From the NCBI GenBank assembly GCA_944331935.1, contig CALVIV010000006.1, forward strand, positions 1-41,904: a stretch of 41,904 nucleotides of DNA, given 5' to 3'. Positions 8,502-16,801 of this stretch are shown here, in pieces. The notes under the pieces are model-generated. The model was not told the origin of the DNA. It saw nothing but the letters and a program-made list of their open reading frames with translations, and ran no database searches. Position 1 is the first letter of the stretch. Each line of letters starts with the position of its first letter. Source of the DNA: an uncultured Bacilli bacterium (GTDB lineage: Bacteria > Bacillota_I > Bacilli_A > RF39 > UBA660). The translations under genes and the position numbers were made by a program.

Positions 8502-9721
8502 GAGATTTCAAATATTCCGTCAAGATTAAATTTTGGATTGTCAATATTTGTATATAAACTAGCAAGTAGATCTCCTTCTTTTATCTCGTCACCTATATCT
8601 TTTTTTATAACAACTCCTGCATTATAATCAATATCATCATCTTTGCTCTTACGTCCTGCTCCTAAACTTTCACTTAATTTAGCGATTGATAGAGCATTTA
8701 TATTTTTTAATGTTCCACTCTTATTAGCTTTTATATTATATACTTTAGCATCTATTTCTAGATCATCTATATTACCATGTTGATATTTAACAAATTCTAA
8801 AAATTTATTTAAGGCTTTACCATTCTCTAAAGATTCTAAAACCTCTTTTCTAGCATCACTTTCATTTATTCCTTTTCCCATAGATACCATTTTACTTGCA
8901 AGTTCAACTGATAAATCTAAAAGTTCTCCTTTTACGTTACCTTTTAATACTTCTAATGCTTCTAATACTTCTAATTTATTACCTATATTATGCCCTAAAG
9001 GTCTATCCATATTAGATATAACTGTTCTAACTTCTTCTTGATAATATGTACCTATTTTAATTAATAAACTAGATAATCTTTCAGCTTCTTCTTTTGTTTT
9101 AATTAAAGCTCCACATCCTACTTTAATATCTATTACAATTTTATCAGCACCACCTGCTATTTTTTTACTCATAATACTACTAGCGATTAAAGGTATAGAA
9201 TTAGTAGTTGCAGTTACATCACGAAGGGCATATACTTTTTTATCTAAAGGGGCAAGATCTTTAGTTTGACTAGTTATAACAATTCCTATATCTTGGGCTT
9301 GTTTTTTTATCTCTTCTTCTGTTAAGGAAACTCTAAAACCAGGAATAGATTCTAATTTATCTATAGTACCTCCTGTATAACCTAAGCCTCTCCCACTCAT
9401 CTTTATTACTGGAACATTAAGGCTTGCAACAAGGGGTGCGACTATTAATGTAGTTTTATCTCCTACTCCTCCTGTCGAGTGTTTATCTACTTTAATTTTA
9501 TCTATAAAACTTAAATCTAGGATATCACCGCTTTTAATAAAAATATCGGTAAGAGCAAAGACTTCGCTGTCACTCATATCGTTTATACATATTGCCATCA
9601 AAAATGCACTCATTTGATAATCTTTTACTTCATCATTTAGATATCCCATAAATATTGTTTCTAATTCTTCTTTAGTTAATTCATATTTGTTTGCTTTCTT
9701 ACTAATTATATCTAATATCAT
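8498..9721 (-). CDS. pdp: pyrimidine-nucleoside phosphorylase
   Basis: 407 aa. It phosphorolyses uridine, thymidine or deoxyuridine to the free base and (deoxy)ribose 1-phosphate in nucleoside salvage. It shows the family signature VDKHSTGGVGDKT and the substrate-loop region KMSGRGLGYTGGT followed by DKLESIPGF. The last ~80 residues form the usual C-terminal domain. Thymidine-specific DeoA is close in sequence, so the substrate range is inferred. ATG 9721 is chosen over the GTG at 9730, which lies within the AGGTGA ribosome site. An IS66-family element ends 75 nt upstream and may have changed its promoter. A TATAAT-like -10 remains in the gap, but without a good -35. Confidence 0.9.
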   Translation of the reverse strand: MILDIISKKANKYELTKEELETIFMGYLNDEVKDYQMSAFLMAICINDMSDSEVFALTDIFIKSGDILDLSFIDKIKVDKHSTGGVGDKTTLIVAPLVASLNVPVIKMSGRGLGYTGGTIDKLESIPGFRVSLTEEEIKKQAQDIGIVITSQTKDLAPLDKKVYALRDVTATTNSIPLIASSIMSKKIAGGADKIVIDIKVGCGALIKTKEEAERLSSLLIKIGTYYQEEVRTVISNMDRPLGHNIGNKLEVLEALEVLKGNVKGELLDLSVELASKMVSMGKGINESDARKEVLESLENGKALNKFLEFVKYQHGNIDDLEIDAKVYNIKANKSGTLKNINALSIAKLSESLGAGRKSKDDDIDYNAGVVIKKDIGDEIKEGDLLASLYTNIDNPKFNLDGIFEIS

Positions 9722-9796
9722 TATTATCACCTAATTTAATAATAGTTAAAAAAAATTATAATTACAAGAGACTTCACAATATTTTACATTTTCTAC

Positions 9797-11423
9797 GTAA
9801 CTATTCAGACTATGAAAAAAATAAAGTGTAAAAAGTAGTGTCAACGATGCTGCTTTTTTCAGTTATATATGAGAAAATAATAATAGTTAAGGATAGTGGT
9901 ATAAATGATGAAAGTTACAAATGACTTCTATAGACAATTTGAAGAACTAAACAATAAGTTAGATTCACTATTAAAAGAAAATAAAGATTTAAGAAGGGAG
10001 TTTAAACAAGAAAAAGAAGACTTGAAAGCTACTATCAAAGAAAAAGATGAACTTATAGAAAAATTATTAAATGAAATAGATAGATTAAAAAATCAAATAA
10101 ATAAAGATAGTAGTAATTCCAGTAAACCGCCCTCAACTGATACAAGGAAGAAAGAAAAAAGTGGAGCCAATTTATATAATTCTAGAAAAAAGACAGATAA
10201 GAAAATAGGAGGACAAAAAGGTCATAAAGGACATAGTCTTACTAAAGATAAAGTTGAAAAGATGATAAAAGATAACCTTGTAGAAACTAGAACTATTTAT
10301 CATGAAAGTAACAATAGGAATGGCAAAGATGTCACTAAATATAGAATAGGTTTAGAAGTAAGTGTTTATGTAGAAAAACATATCTTTAAACATAATCCAA
10401 AAACAGATGAGAAAATACCAAAAGATTTTTATACAGATGTAACTTATGATAATAGTATAAAAGCTTTAACAATTGAACTTGGAACATATAACGTAGTGGC
10501 ATTAGATAGATTAAGTGATTTATTTAGTGTTCTTTCTAGAGGAGTAATAGATATATCTAATGGTACATTAGTTAACTTTCTAAAAGAGTTTAGCCTAAAG
10601 TCAAAACCAACTTTAGACAATTTAGAAAATGATTTATTAAATAAAGCTTTAATGAATACAGACGAAACAACTAACGATAATAAATGGTATATAAGGAATT
10701 ATAGTAATAGTGAAACAGTAATTTATAAACCTCATAAAAATAAGGGGCATAAACAGATAGAAGAACACGATATTTTAACAAGATATACTGGAGGTATTAT
10801 ACATGATCATGATACTGCAATGTATAAATATGGTTCTAACAACTATGAATGCAACGTCCATTTGGGAAGATATTTAGAAGAGATAATTCAAAATGTTTCT
10901 GAAGTTACTTGGGCGAAAGACTTAAAAGAATTAATATTTAAAGCATATCATGATAGAAAAGTTTTGATAAAAGAAGGCAGCAAAGCATTTTCTAGTAATT
11001 ACACTAGTGAAATCAATGCAAAATATGATGAGATTATATCATTAGCCAAAAAAGAAAATCAGAATATTGAATCTATATTTTATAAAGAAAGAGCACTTAA
11101 ACTTGCTAGAAGATGCGATAAATATAAAGATAATCATTTGGCTTTTATATATAATTTTAGTGTTCCTTTCGATAATAATCCAAGTGAAAGAGATTTAAGG
11201 ATTATTAAAATTAAAACTAAAATATCTGGAGGATTTAAAAATATAAATAGTGCTGAAGCATATTGTGATGCAATTAGTATTATAAAAACCTCTCTTAAAA
11301 GAAAGATTAATCCTTTTGAATCTATTAAAGCTATATTTAATAACGAAGTGTTATTTGCAAACTAAAAAGAGCAATTTTAAATAATTACTCTTTACTTTTG
11401 TGTGTTATAGTCTGAATAGTTAC
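9797..11423 (+). mobile_element. complete IS66-family insertion sequence, 1627 bp
   Basis: Perfect 17-bp terminal inverted repeats, GTAACTATTCAGACTAT at 9797-9813 and its complement at 11407-11423, begin with GTAA as in IS66 elements. The flanks TTTTCTAC (9789-9796) and TTTTCTAT (11424-11431) form an 8-bp target duplication with one mismatch, the length known for this family. The only gene is the transposase; tnpA and tnpB are absent, as in the single-gene IS66 subgroup. It sits between the terminator of the XRE gene and the pdp leader. Confidence 0.92.
9905..11365 (+). CDS. IS66-family transposase (TnpC type)
   Basis: 486 aa. A coiled coil (about 10-68, Lys/Glu rich with Leu heptads) is followed by SSKPPSTDT and GGQKGHKGHSL, both typical of IS66 TnpC. 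The DDE triad is probably Asp253 (MNTDETT), Asp301 or Asp303 (GIIHDHDTAMYKYG) and Glu428 (NNPSERDLR). The usual zinc-finger cysteines between the Lys-rich linker and the catalytic domain are missing. The reading frame is intact and all three acidic residues are present, so the element may be active. The start ATG is weakly supported (GGATAGTGG upstream). Confidence 0.93.
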   Translation: MMKVTNDFYRQFEELNNKLDSLLKENKDLRREFKQEKEDLKATIKEKDELIEKLLNEIDRLKNQINKDSSNSSKPPSTDTRKKEKSGANLYNSRKKTDKKIGGQKGHKGHSLTKDKVEKMIKDNLVETRTIYHESNNRNGKDVTKYRIGLEVSVYVEKHIFKHNPKTDEKIPKDFYTDVTYDNSIKALTIELGTYNVVALDRLSDLFSVLSRGVIDISNGTLVNFLKEFSLKSKPTLDNLENDLLNKALMNTDETTNDNKWYIRNYSNSETVIYKPHKNKGHKQIEEHDILTRYTGGIIHDHDTAMYKYGSNNYECNVHLGRYLEEIIQNVSEVTWAKDLKELIFKAYHDRKVLIKEGSKAFSSNYTSEINAKYDEIISLAKKENQNIESIFYKERALKLARRCDKYKDNHLAFIYNFSVPFDNNPSERDLRIIKIKTKISGGFKNINSAEAYCDAISIIKTSLKRKINPFESIKAIFNNEVLFAN

Positions 11424-11431
11424 TTTTCTAT

Positions 11432-11462
11432 AATAGAAAAAGAGATTAGTTAGCTAACCTCT
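11432..11462 (-). terminator. terminator of the XRE regulator gene
   Basis: On the minus strand AGAGGTTAG (11454-11462), loop CTAA, then CTAATCTCT (11441-11449) with one G-U pair, followed by a T-rich tract. The hairpin overlaps the gene's stop codon. The IS66 element is inserted just beyond it. Confidence 0.7.
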
Positions 11463-11802
11463 TACTTATAAGCTCAAGAGCCTTTTTAGGATCTTCTAAT
11501 ATCAATTGATGAAGAGATTCTATTTCTCTTAATCCTTTAATGAAGTCTATTTCTTCTTTAGCCATACTAGTAACTTTCTTATTTTTACCTTTAGGCTTAA
11601 CAGGATTATCATATCCTAATAGATAGTCTACATCAACATCTAATACCTTTCCTAATTTAGTTAATGTGTCTAAAGTTGGGACTCTTGTGCCATTTTCGTA
11701 GCAACAAATACTTACTTTCGTAACATTTACAAGCTCGCCCAACTCTCGTTGCGTTAATCCGTTTGAGATACGCAACTCTTTTAAACGTTTACTTAAAAGC
11801 AT
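11446..11802 (-). CDS. XRE-family helix-turn-helix regulator
   Basis: 118 aa. A Cro/CI-type HTH spans about residues 4-60 (RLKELRISNGLTQRELGELV, ending VDVDYLLGYD). A basic linker and a short helical tail (MAKEEIDFIKGLREIESL) follow, which may dimerise. Its promoter contains an 11-bp palindrome at 11825-11835 next to the -10, so autoregulation is likely. The targets are unknown; the downstream neighbour was pdp before the IS66 insertion. Confidence 0.85.
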   Translation of the reverse strand: MLLSKRLKELRISNGLTQRELGELVNVTKVSICCYENGTRVPTLDTLTKLGKVLDVDVDYLLGYDNPVKPKGKNKKVTSMAKEEIDFIKGLREIESLHQLILEDPKKALELISKRLAN

Positions 11803-11824
11803 ATTTGTCTCTCCTTAATTAATT

Positions 11825-11863
11825 GTTTACTAAACTATAAATCTTTTTAATAGCAAAAGTCAA
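11825..11863 (-). promoter_or_regulatory. promoter and likely operator of the XRE gene
   Basis: On the minus strand TTGACT (11858-11863), an 18-nt spacer and TATAGT (11834-11839). A palindrome GTTTACTAAAC (11825-11835) overlaps the edge of the -10 and is a plausible repressor site. Confidence 0.6.
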
Positions 11864-11903
11864 CTAAAAATTTAAAATTATTGAAAAATAAGTCTAAAAA
11901 TAG

Positions 11904-12251
11904 CTAATTATCAGTATTTTTGACATCATTTTTCTTCTTATTTGACAGAAAAGTAACTTTATCTGCAACTACTTCTAGAAAGTATCTTGAGCCTTCTTCT
12001 GTCTTAATAATATTACTTTGAAGACGTCCTCTAATACCGACAATGTCTCCAACTTTACAATACTCTTTAGTAAGTTTAGCTTTCTCTTCCCAAAGAGTAC
12101 AATTAATAAAGTCTGTTTCATAAACACCATCCATATTCTTAAAAGAACGTGGTACTGCTAAAGAAAGAGTACCTACTTTCTTACCAGATTCTGTTTCTTT
12201 AATATCGATATCTTTAGTTAGACGGCCTACTAAAATTAAGCTATTTAACAT
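11904..12251 (-). CDS. ssb: short single-stranded DNA-binding protein
   Basis: 115 aa, essentially one OB-fold. It begins MLNSLILVGRLTKDIDIKET, and the conserved DFINCTLWEEKA and GDIVGIRGRLQ strands are present. Full-length SSB proteins carry a flexible linker and an acidic tip (DDDIPF-like) that recruits partner proteins; this one ends in KKKNDVKNTDN without it. It may be a second, specialised SSB rather than the replicative one. The start follows AGGAGG. The 153-nt leader holds iterated repeats (see 12281-12353). Confidence 0.82.
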   Translation of the reverse strand: MLNSLILVGRLTKDIDIKETESGKKVGTLSLAVPRSFKNMDGVYETDFINCTLWEEKAKLTKEYCKVGDIVGIRGRLQSNIIKTEEGSRYFLEVVADKVTFLSNKKKNDVKNTDN

Positions 12252-12280
12252 GCAATTCCTCCTTTCGAAAGATACGGTAA

Positions 12281-12353
12281 CATAGTTTTAAAATCTATGC
12301 AAAAAGAGAAAATTGCAAATTCGAGCCAAATTTTACCTGAATTTTGCAAATTC
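12281..12353. promoter_or_regulatory. iterated repeats and palindrome upstream of ssb
   Basis: A 19-nt imperfect palindrome (12281-12299: CATAG, A/T centre, CTATG) lies next to two near-identical 15-mers, GAAAATTGCAAATTC (12308-12322) and GAATTTTGCAAATTC (12339-12353), spaced 31 nt apart (about three helical turns). A third partial copy (CAATTTGCAAAATTA) lies near 12393-12407. This looks like a regulator-binding array for ssb. Confidence 0.45.
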
Positions 12354-12369
12354 ATAGGGCGAATTTTAA

Positions 12370-12398
12370 AAATTGACCCTCATTTTGGGGGTCAATTT
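12370..12398 (-). terminator. terminator of the suf operon
   Basis: Stem ATTGACCC pairs with GGGTCAAT, extended by A-T pairs to about 11 bp (12370-12379 and 12389-12398), followed on the minus strand by T5. It lies just after the sufB stop. Confidence 0.85.
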
Positions 12399-12404
12399 GC
12401 AAAA

Positions 12405-13715
12405 TTACAAGTTTTTTTTCAAAAGTTGATTTAGTTCTACAGCATACTCCATAGGTAGTTCTTTTCTAAACTCTTCTAGAAAGCCTAAAACGATTAATTC
12501 TTCACAAGTTTCTTTAGGTATTCCTTTACTTTCTAAATAGAAAATATTAGCATCATTTATCTTAGAAACAGTCGCTTCATGTTCTATAGTACTAGTGTTA
12601 TTAGAGACTATATTTGTAGGTATAGTATCACTAATACTATCTTTATCAAGTATTAAAGTGTCGCATTTTATCATGGAATATGAGTTAGTGGCATCTTCTT
12701 TAATCTTAACATCTCCACGATATGTGGCATTACCTCCACCTCTTGCAATACTTTTAGAGATTATCTTACTGTTAGTATTTTTACCTAAATGAATCATTCT
12801 GGCTCCTGTATCTTGGATTTGATTATTACTAGCGACAGCGATACTAATACAAGTACCAGTAGAATTATCTCCTTTTAAGATGCAACAAGGATATTTCATA
12901 GTTAAAGCACTACCGATATTACCATCAATCCACTCCATAGTACCATTTTCTTCGACTAAGGCTCTTTTAGTAACTAGGTTATAGACATTAGGAGCCCAGT
13001 TTTGAATAGTAGTATAACGGCATTTACTGTTCTTTCCGACATAGATTTCAACAACAGCAGCATGTAAAGATGAAGTAGCATAAGTAGGAGCGGTACATCC
13101 TTCAATATAATGAAGTTCACTGTCATCATCGACAATAATTAAAGTTCTTTCAAACTGGCCCATTCCTTTACTATTAATTCTAAAGTAGCTTTGAAGTGGT
13201 CTATCTAATTTAGTATGAGGTGGTATATAGATAAAACTTCCTCCTGAAAATACAGAACCATTTAAGGCTGCGTATAAATTATCTGTGTTTTTAACTATCT
13301 TGCCAAAGTATTTTTTAACAAGGTCAGGATGCTCTTTAATGGCATTATCAATTGATGTAAAGATTACTTTTTTGTCAGTAAGTTCTTTAAGCATATTATG
13401 ATAGATTACTTCACTTTCATATTGAACACCCATACCAGCCATATATTGTTCACTTTCAAGGACACCTAGTTTATCTAATTCACTTTTAATTGGCTTCATT
13501 ACTTTAGACCAGTCATCAGTTAATTCATCAGTTGCACTCTTATAGTAAATAATATCATCAAAGTTAAGTTTAAACTTAGGTCCAAATGGTAAGTCTTTAT
13601 TCATTTTTTCAAAGTATTCATATGACTTTAATCGATAATTCTTGACCCAATCTGCTTCTTTTTTATGTTCTGATATTTTTAAAATATTCTCTTTAGTTAG
13701 TCCCTTAATCTCCAC
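12405..13715 (-). CDS. sufB: Fe-S assembly scaffold SufB
   Basis: 436 aa, close to the usual SufB length. SufB forms the SufBC2D scaffold on which new Fe-S clusters are built in the cytoplasm. The beta-helix core contains GGSFIYIPPHTKLDRPLQSYFRI split by family-typical motifs, followed by EGCTAPTYATSSLHAAVVEI and SKSIARGGGNATYRG. The C-terminus has NDANIFYLESKGIPKE, as in SufB/SufD. It is the last gene of the operon and overlaps the end of sufU by 11 nt. Confidence 0.95.
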   Translation of the reverse strand: MEIKGLTKENILKISEHKKEADWVKNYRLKSYEYFEKMNKDLPFGPKFKLNFDDIIYYKSATDELTDDWSKVMKPIKSELDKLGVLESEQYMAGMGVQYESEVIYHNMLKELTDKKVIFTSIDNAIKEHPDLVKKYFGKIVKNTDNLYAALNGSVFSGGSFIYIPPHTKLDRPLQSYFRINSKGMGQFERTLIIVDDDSELHYIEGCTAPTYATSSLHAAVVEIYVGKNSKCRYTTIQNWAPNVYNLVTKRALVEENGTMEWIDGNIGSALTMKYPCCILKGDNSTGTCISIAVASNNQIQDTGARMIHLGKNTNSKIISKSIARGGGNATYRGDVKIKEDATNSYSMIKCDTLILDKDSISDTIPTNIVSNNTSTIEHEATVSKINDANIFYLESKGIPKETCEELIVLGFLEEFRKELPMEYAVELNQLLKKNL

Positions 13716-14136
13716 TATTTTCCTCCTTTAGAATCTTATTAATTGTATCGACAGGAAGAAGGGCACAGTGTTTTCTATTAGGTTGCATATAGATAGTATC
13801 ATAGGCCATAAGTTCACCTAATTTTTCTTCATCATAATCTTTTTCATCGATTAGATGTTCATAGTTTTCTATTAAATCTTTAACTTCATCAACACTCTTA
13901 CCTATTATTTTTCTTAAGAAAATAGAGGTAGCAGAAGTTGAGATTGCACATGCTTCACCATCAAAGTTAGCATCTACTACCTTACCATCTTCTATTTTTA
14001 GTTCTATATCGATATTATCAATACAAGATTCATTATTAGTATTCGCTTTTTTATAACCACTTTCATTTTTTAGTCCTTTATGATAAGGATTATTATAATT
14101 ATCTAGTATTATTTCTCTTTTTAATTCTGCATCCAT
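13705..14136 (-). CDS. sufU: Fe-S assembly sulfur-transfer protein SufU
   Basis: 143 aa. SufU takes persulfide sulfur from SufS through a zinc site. The three cysteine ligands are visible in NNESCIDNI, DGEACAISTSATS and RKHCALLPVD, with an Asp (DNID) as the expected fourth ligand. The AISTSATSIF stretch is diagnostic for SufU/IscU proteins. It sits 9 nt downstream of sufS, in the order standard for Bacillota suf operons. Confidence 0.93.
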   Translation of the reverse strand: MDAELKREIILDNYNNPYHKGLKNESGYKKANTNNESCIDNIDIELKIEDGKVVDANFDGEACAISTSATSIFLRKIIGKSVDEVKDLIENYEHLIDEKDYDEEKLGELMAYDTIYMQPNRKHCALLPVDTINKILKEENSGD

Positions 14137-14145
14137 AAATACCTC

Positions 14146-15351
14146 CTACAATATTACTTTAAATAAATCATCAGACTTTTCTAAGACTTCTACTAACTTA
14201 TCTATTTCTTCTTTAGTATTATAAAAATATAAACTGATACGACAAGTATTTTTAATATTTATTTCATCTTTTAAGATTTTGGCACAATGATTACCTGCTC
14301 TTACACAGATATTATAATGGTCTAGGTAAATGGCTGTATCTTGACTAAATATTCCTTCTAGATTAAATGCTAGGACACCACTATCAGTACTTTTGTTATA
14401 TAAAATTACTTTAGTATTACTTTCTAGTTTAGAGACAAGATATCTCTTTAGTTCTTTTTCGTATTCATAGATTTTATCCATACCAATTGTTTGTAAATAA
14501 TCAATGGCAGAGCCTAATCCTATTACTTCAGCGATAGGAGGAGTTCCAGCTTCAAATCTTGTTGGAATGCTCTTATACTCTACTTCTCCTGTTACTTCAA
14601 AATATTGATTCATGCCTCCCCCATATTCTATAGGTCTCATCTTTTCTAAATATTCTTCTTTAGCATAAAGTACCCCTACTCCAGTTGGTCCTAACATTTT
14701 GTGAGCTGAAAATGTTAAAAAGTCAATATCGTCTTTAATAACATCTGTTTTCATATGAGGAACACTTTGGGCACCATCTACTACTAATATTATATTGTTT
14801 TTATGAGCGATTTTACTTATCTCATGAATATTTCTTACATCTCCTACAACGTTAGTAATATGAGCGATAGAGATTACTTTAGTTTTATCTGTTATAGTAT
14901 CAGTTAAAGCTTCTAGAGTTAATTCATGATTATCATTTAAAGGTATGTAACTTATCTTTATCTTTTTATCTTTAGATAACTCTAACCAAGGTAAGACGTT
15001 TGAGGCATGTTCACTTTTTGTAAGTAAAACTTCATCCCCTTCATTTAAATAGTCTTTCATAAAGCCAAAGACTATCTTATTAAGAGAATCTGTATCACCT
15101 GCTGTAAAAACTATTTCTTTACTACTCTTAGCATTTATAAAGTCTTTTACTTTATCTCTAACTTTCTCATATTCTTCACTTGCTCTTAAAGATATTTTAT
15201 AATCTCCTCTATGAATATTCGCTCCATAATTATAGTAATAATCATTCATCGCTTCAACTACACATTTAGGTTTTAGAGTAGTCGCTCCATTATCAAAATA
15301 TATTATATCATTATTTAAAATAGGAAAATCTTCTCTATACATGAATTTCAC
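14146..15351 (-). CDS. sufS: cysteine desulfurase SufS
   Basis: 401 aa PLP enzyme that removes sulfur from cysteine for Fe-S cluster assembly. It shows the N-terminal YFDNGATTLKP, the PLP region DGAQSVPHMK, the Schiff-base lysine in TFSAHKMLGPTGVGVLY, and the catalytic cysteine in RAGNHCAKIL. The start ATG follows AGGAGG. A nested inverted repeat (15361-15416) separates it from the peptidase-like gene upstream, so it may be processed or regulated separately. Confidence 0.95.
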   Translation of the reverse strand: MKFMYREDFPILNNDIIYFDNGATTLKPKCVVEAMNDYYYNYGANIHRGDYKISLRASEEYEKVRDKVKDFINAKSSKEIVFTAGDTDSLNKIVFGFMKDYLNEGDEVLLTKSEHASNVLPWLELSKDKKIKISYIPLNDNHELTLEALTDTITDKTKVISIAHITNVVGDVRNIHEISKIAHKNNIILVVDGAQSVPHMKTDVIKDDIDFLTFSAHKMLGPTGVGVLYAKEEYLEKMRPIEYGGGMNQYFEVTGEVEYKSIPTRFEAGTPPIAEVIGLGSAIDYLQTIGMDKIYEYEKELKRYLVSKLESNTKVILYNKSTDSGVLAFNLEGIFSQDTAIYLDHYNICVRAGNHCAKILKDEINIKNTCRISLYFYNTKEEIDKLVEVLEKSDDLFKVIL

Positions 15352-15360
15352 CTCCTAGTT

Positions 15361-15416
15361 TTAAATTGATTTTAGTGTAATTTGGCAACAATCTGTTGCC
15401 ATCTTCATCAATTTAA
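15361..15416 (-). promoter_or_regulatory. nested inverted repeat between pepE-like gene and sufS
   Basis: The outer arms TTAAATTGAT (15361-15370) and ATCAATTTAA (15407-15416) enclose an inner hairpin GGCAACA/TGTTGCC (15384-15390, 15394-15400; loop ATC). There is no T-run, so an RNA-processing site, attenuator or small mobile repeat is more likely than a simple terminator. The rest of the 107-nt gap is plain AT-rich DNA. Confidence 0.5.
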
Positions 15417-15458
15417 TATTATTCATTAAATATCATTATATTTATTATTCAACAGTTT

Positions 15459-16127
15459 CTACTTTCTTCCAAAAATATCTGGTATGCCACCAATAAATTC
15501 TATTTTTCCATCATTATATACAACAGCTTGACTATCTTTTATGGCATAGACTTTAAATTCATTATCTGCTAAGACTCTTTCAAAAAAGTCTTTAGTCCAC
15601 TTTTTATGGTCTTCTCTCATGTAATGAGGAATTATATTGAAATCTACTAAGTTTAGTTCTTCATGAGCTTTAGCAAGTTCTTTATCTTTTGGATAACGTT
15701 CTTCCCAAAACTTCTCGCTTGTAATTTTCTTACCAAGAACAATTGAACCTGCAGATGTACCCATTATTACTTTTGTTTTACTTATATTCTTAATTATATC
15801 TATAGTATCAGTTTCTCTAAAAAGTTTTTCTAATAAATGTTGTCTGCCACCAACTATATAAATTAAATCTGCCATATTTAAACGCTTATTTATCTCTTCT
15901 TTGCTATAGGCTCTAAAGTTGACAAAATCTATAATTCCACCAATGTACTTTTCGATGTTAGATAGTTCTTTTATTAACCATCTTTTATCTTTTGTACCAT
16001 CAAGTCCTACATAGGCTTCATTAATTATAGCAATGTTTATTTCTTTTAAGGGCTTCCCTACTAATTTTTCTACTTCGTTAGCAATTTCATTAGTAGTAAA
16101 ACCTTGTGATGCTAAAACTAATTTCAA
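15459..16127 (-). CDS. peptidase E-like protein (S51 family)
   Basis: 222 aa. It has the S51/class-I glutamine-amidotransferase-like fold with nucleophile Ser in VIMGTSAGSIVLG, the motif IYIVGGRQ, and a later conserved HYMREDH. Peptidase E cleaves Asp-X dipeptides; related S51 proteins include cyanophycinases. The TTG at 16127 is chosen because AGGTG lies 6 nt upstream and it gives the usual MKLVLASQG start. The ribosome site overlaps the stop of sufD, so the gene is co-transcribed inside the suf operon. No role in Fe-S assembly is known. Confidence 0.82.
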   Translation of the reverse strand: MKLVLASQGFTTNEIANEVEKLVGKPLKEINIAIINEAYVGLDGTKDKRWLIKELSNIEKYIGGIIDFVNFRAYSKEEINKRLNMADLIYIVGGRQHLLEKLFRETDTIDIIKNISKTKVIMGTSAGSIVLGKKITSEKFWEERYPKDKELAKAHEELNLVDFNIIPHYMREDHKKWTKDFFERVLADNEFKVYAIKDSQAVVYNDGKIEFIGGIPDIFGRK

Positions 16128-16132
16128 TGTAA

Positions 16133-16801
16133 TCACCTCATTACTTTATCTAAAATATTATCAAGTACACTCTCATAATCTTTAGGTAACTCTACCATCT
16201 TCATAAATCCATTTAAAAGAAGATTAAAAGATTCTTTCTTACTTATTCCTTTTGTTTCTAAATAGAATAATAACTTATTATCAAAGGGGCCTGTATAGGC
16301 AGAGTGATTGGCAACAGAATCAAATTCATCGATAAAGAGATTTGGTTCTATTAAACTCTTACCCTTATCTAAGTTAATTATTCTACTAGACTGATTACAA
16401 ATAGAGCCTATCATCCCCTTTTTAATATAGCCATTAACACTAAACTTTAAATCTCCTTTACCATAACTAATACCATGACATATAACATTACTTATAGTCT
16501 CTTTATTTTGATGATAAACATTTACTTCATTAGTTATCTTTTTATCAGTAACAGTCATATTATAAAAATCTAGTTTAGCTTTGTTATAGATATTAATATT
16601 AACAGTAATACTTTCTTCTGTAATATTATAAATAGTTGTAGAACTTTTAATATTAAAATCAACTTTTATATTATTTCTTGTTACAAGATATAGTTTTACA
16701 TTATCACTTTCAATATTAATAGTAGTATCTTTATCTAGTTCTAGTTTAAAAGTACCTTCTTTATTAAAACAAACTGTACTATCTAATAATATATTATTCA
16801 T
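16133..16801 (-). CDS. sufD: Fe-S assembly protein SufD, shortened
   Basis: 222 aa, about half the usual ~400-450 aa. The C-terminal beta-helix half is recognisable, with ANHSAYTGPFDNKLLFYLETKGISKKES split by short loops, which matches the conserved SufD/SufB terminus including the key His. The N-terminal half of typical SufD is missing. It lies between sufC and sufS in standard order. The ATG at 16801 overlaps the sufC stop (ATGAATAA), so translation is coupled. It is intact rather than a pseudogene; a compact SufD is inferred. Confidence 0.85.
   Translation of the reverse strand: MNNILLDSTVCFNKEGTFKLELDKDTTINIESDNVKLYLVTRNNIKVDFNIKSSTTIYNITEESITVNINIYNKAKLDFYNMTVTDKKITNEVNVYHQNKETISNVICHGISYGKGDLKFSVNGYIKKGMIGSICNQSSRIINLDKGKSLIEPNLFIDEFDSVANHSAYTGPFDNKLLFYLETKGISKKESFNLLLNGFMKMVELPKDYESVLDNILDKVMR

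Noticed and set aside
12252-12404. CRISPR-like array from the repeated TTGCAAATT motifs
   Set aside because: Repeats are too short and too few, with no leader or cas genes; they fit operator iterons better.
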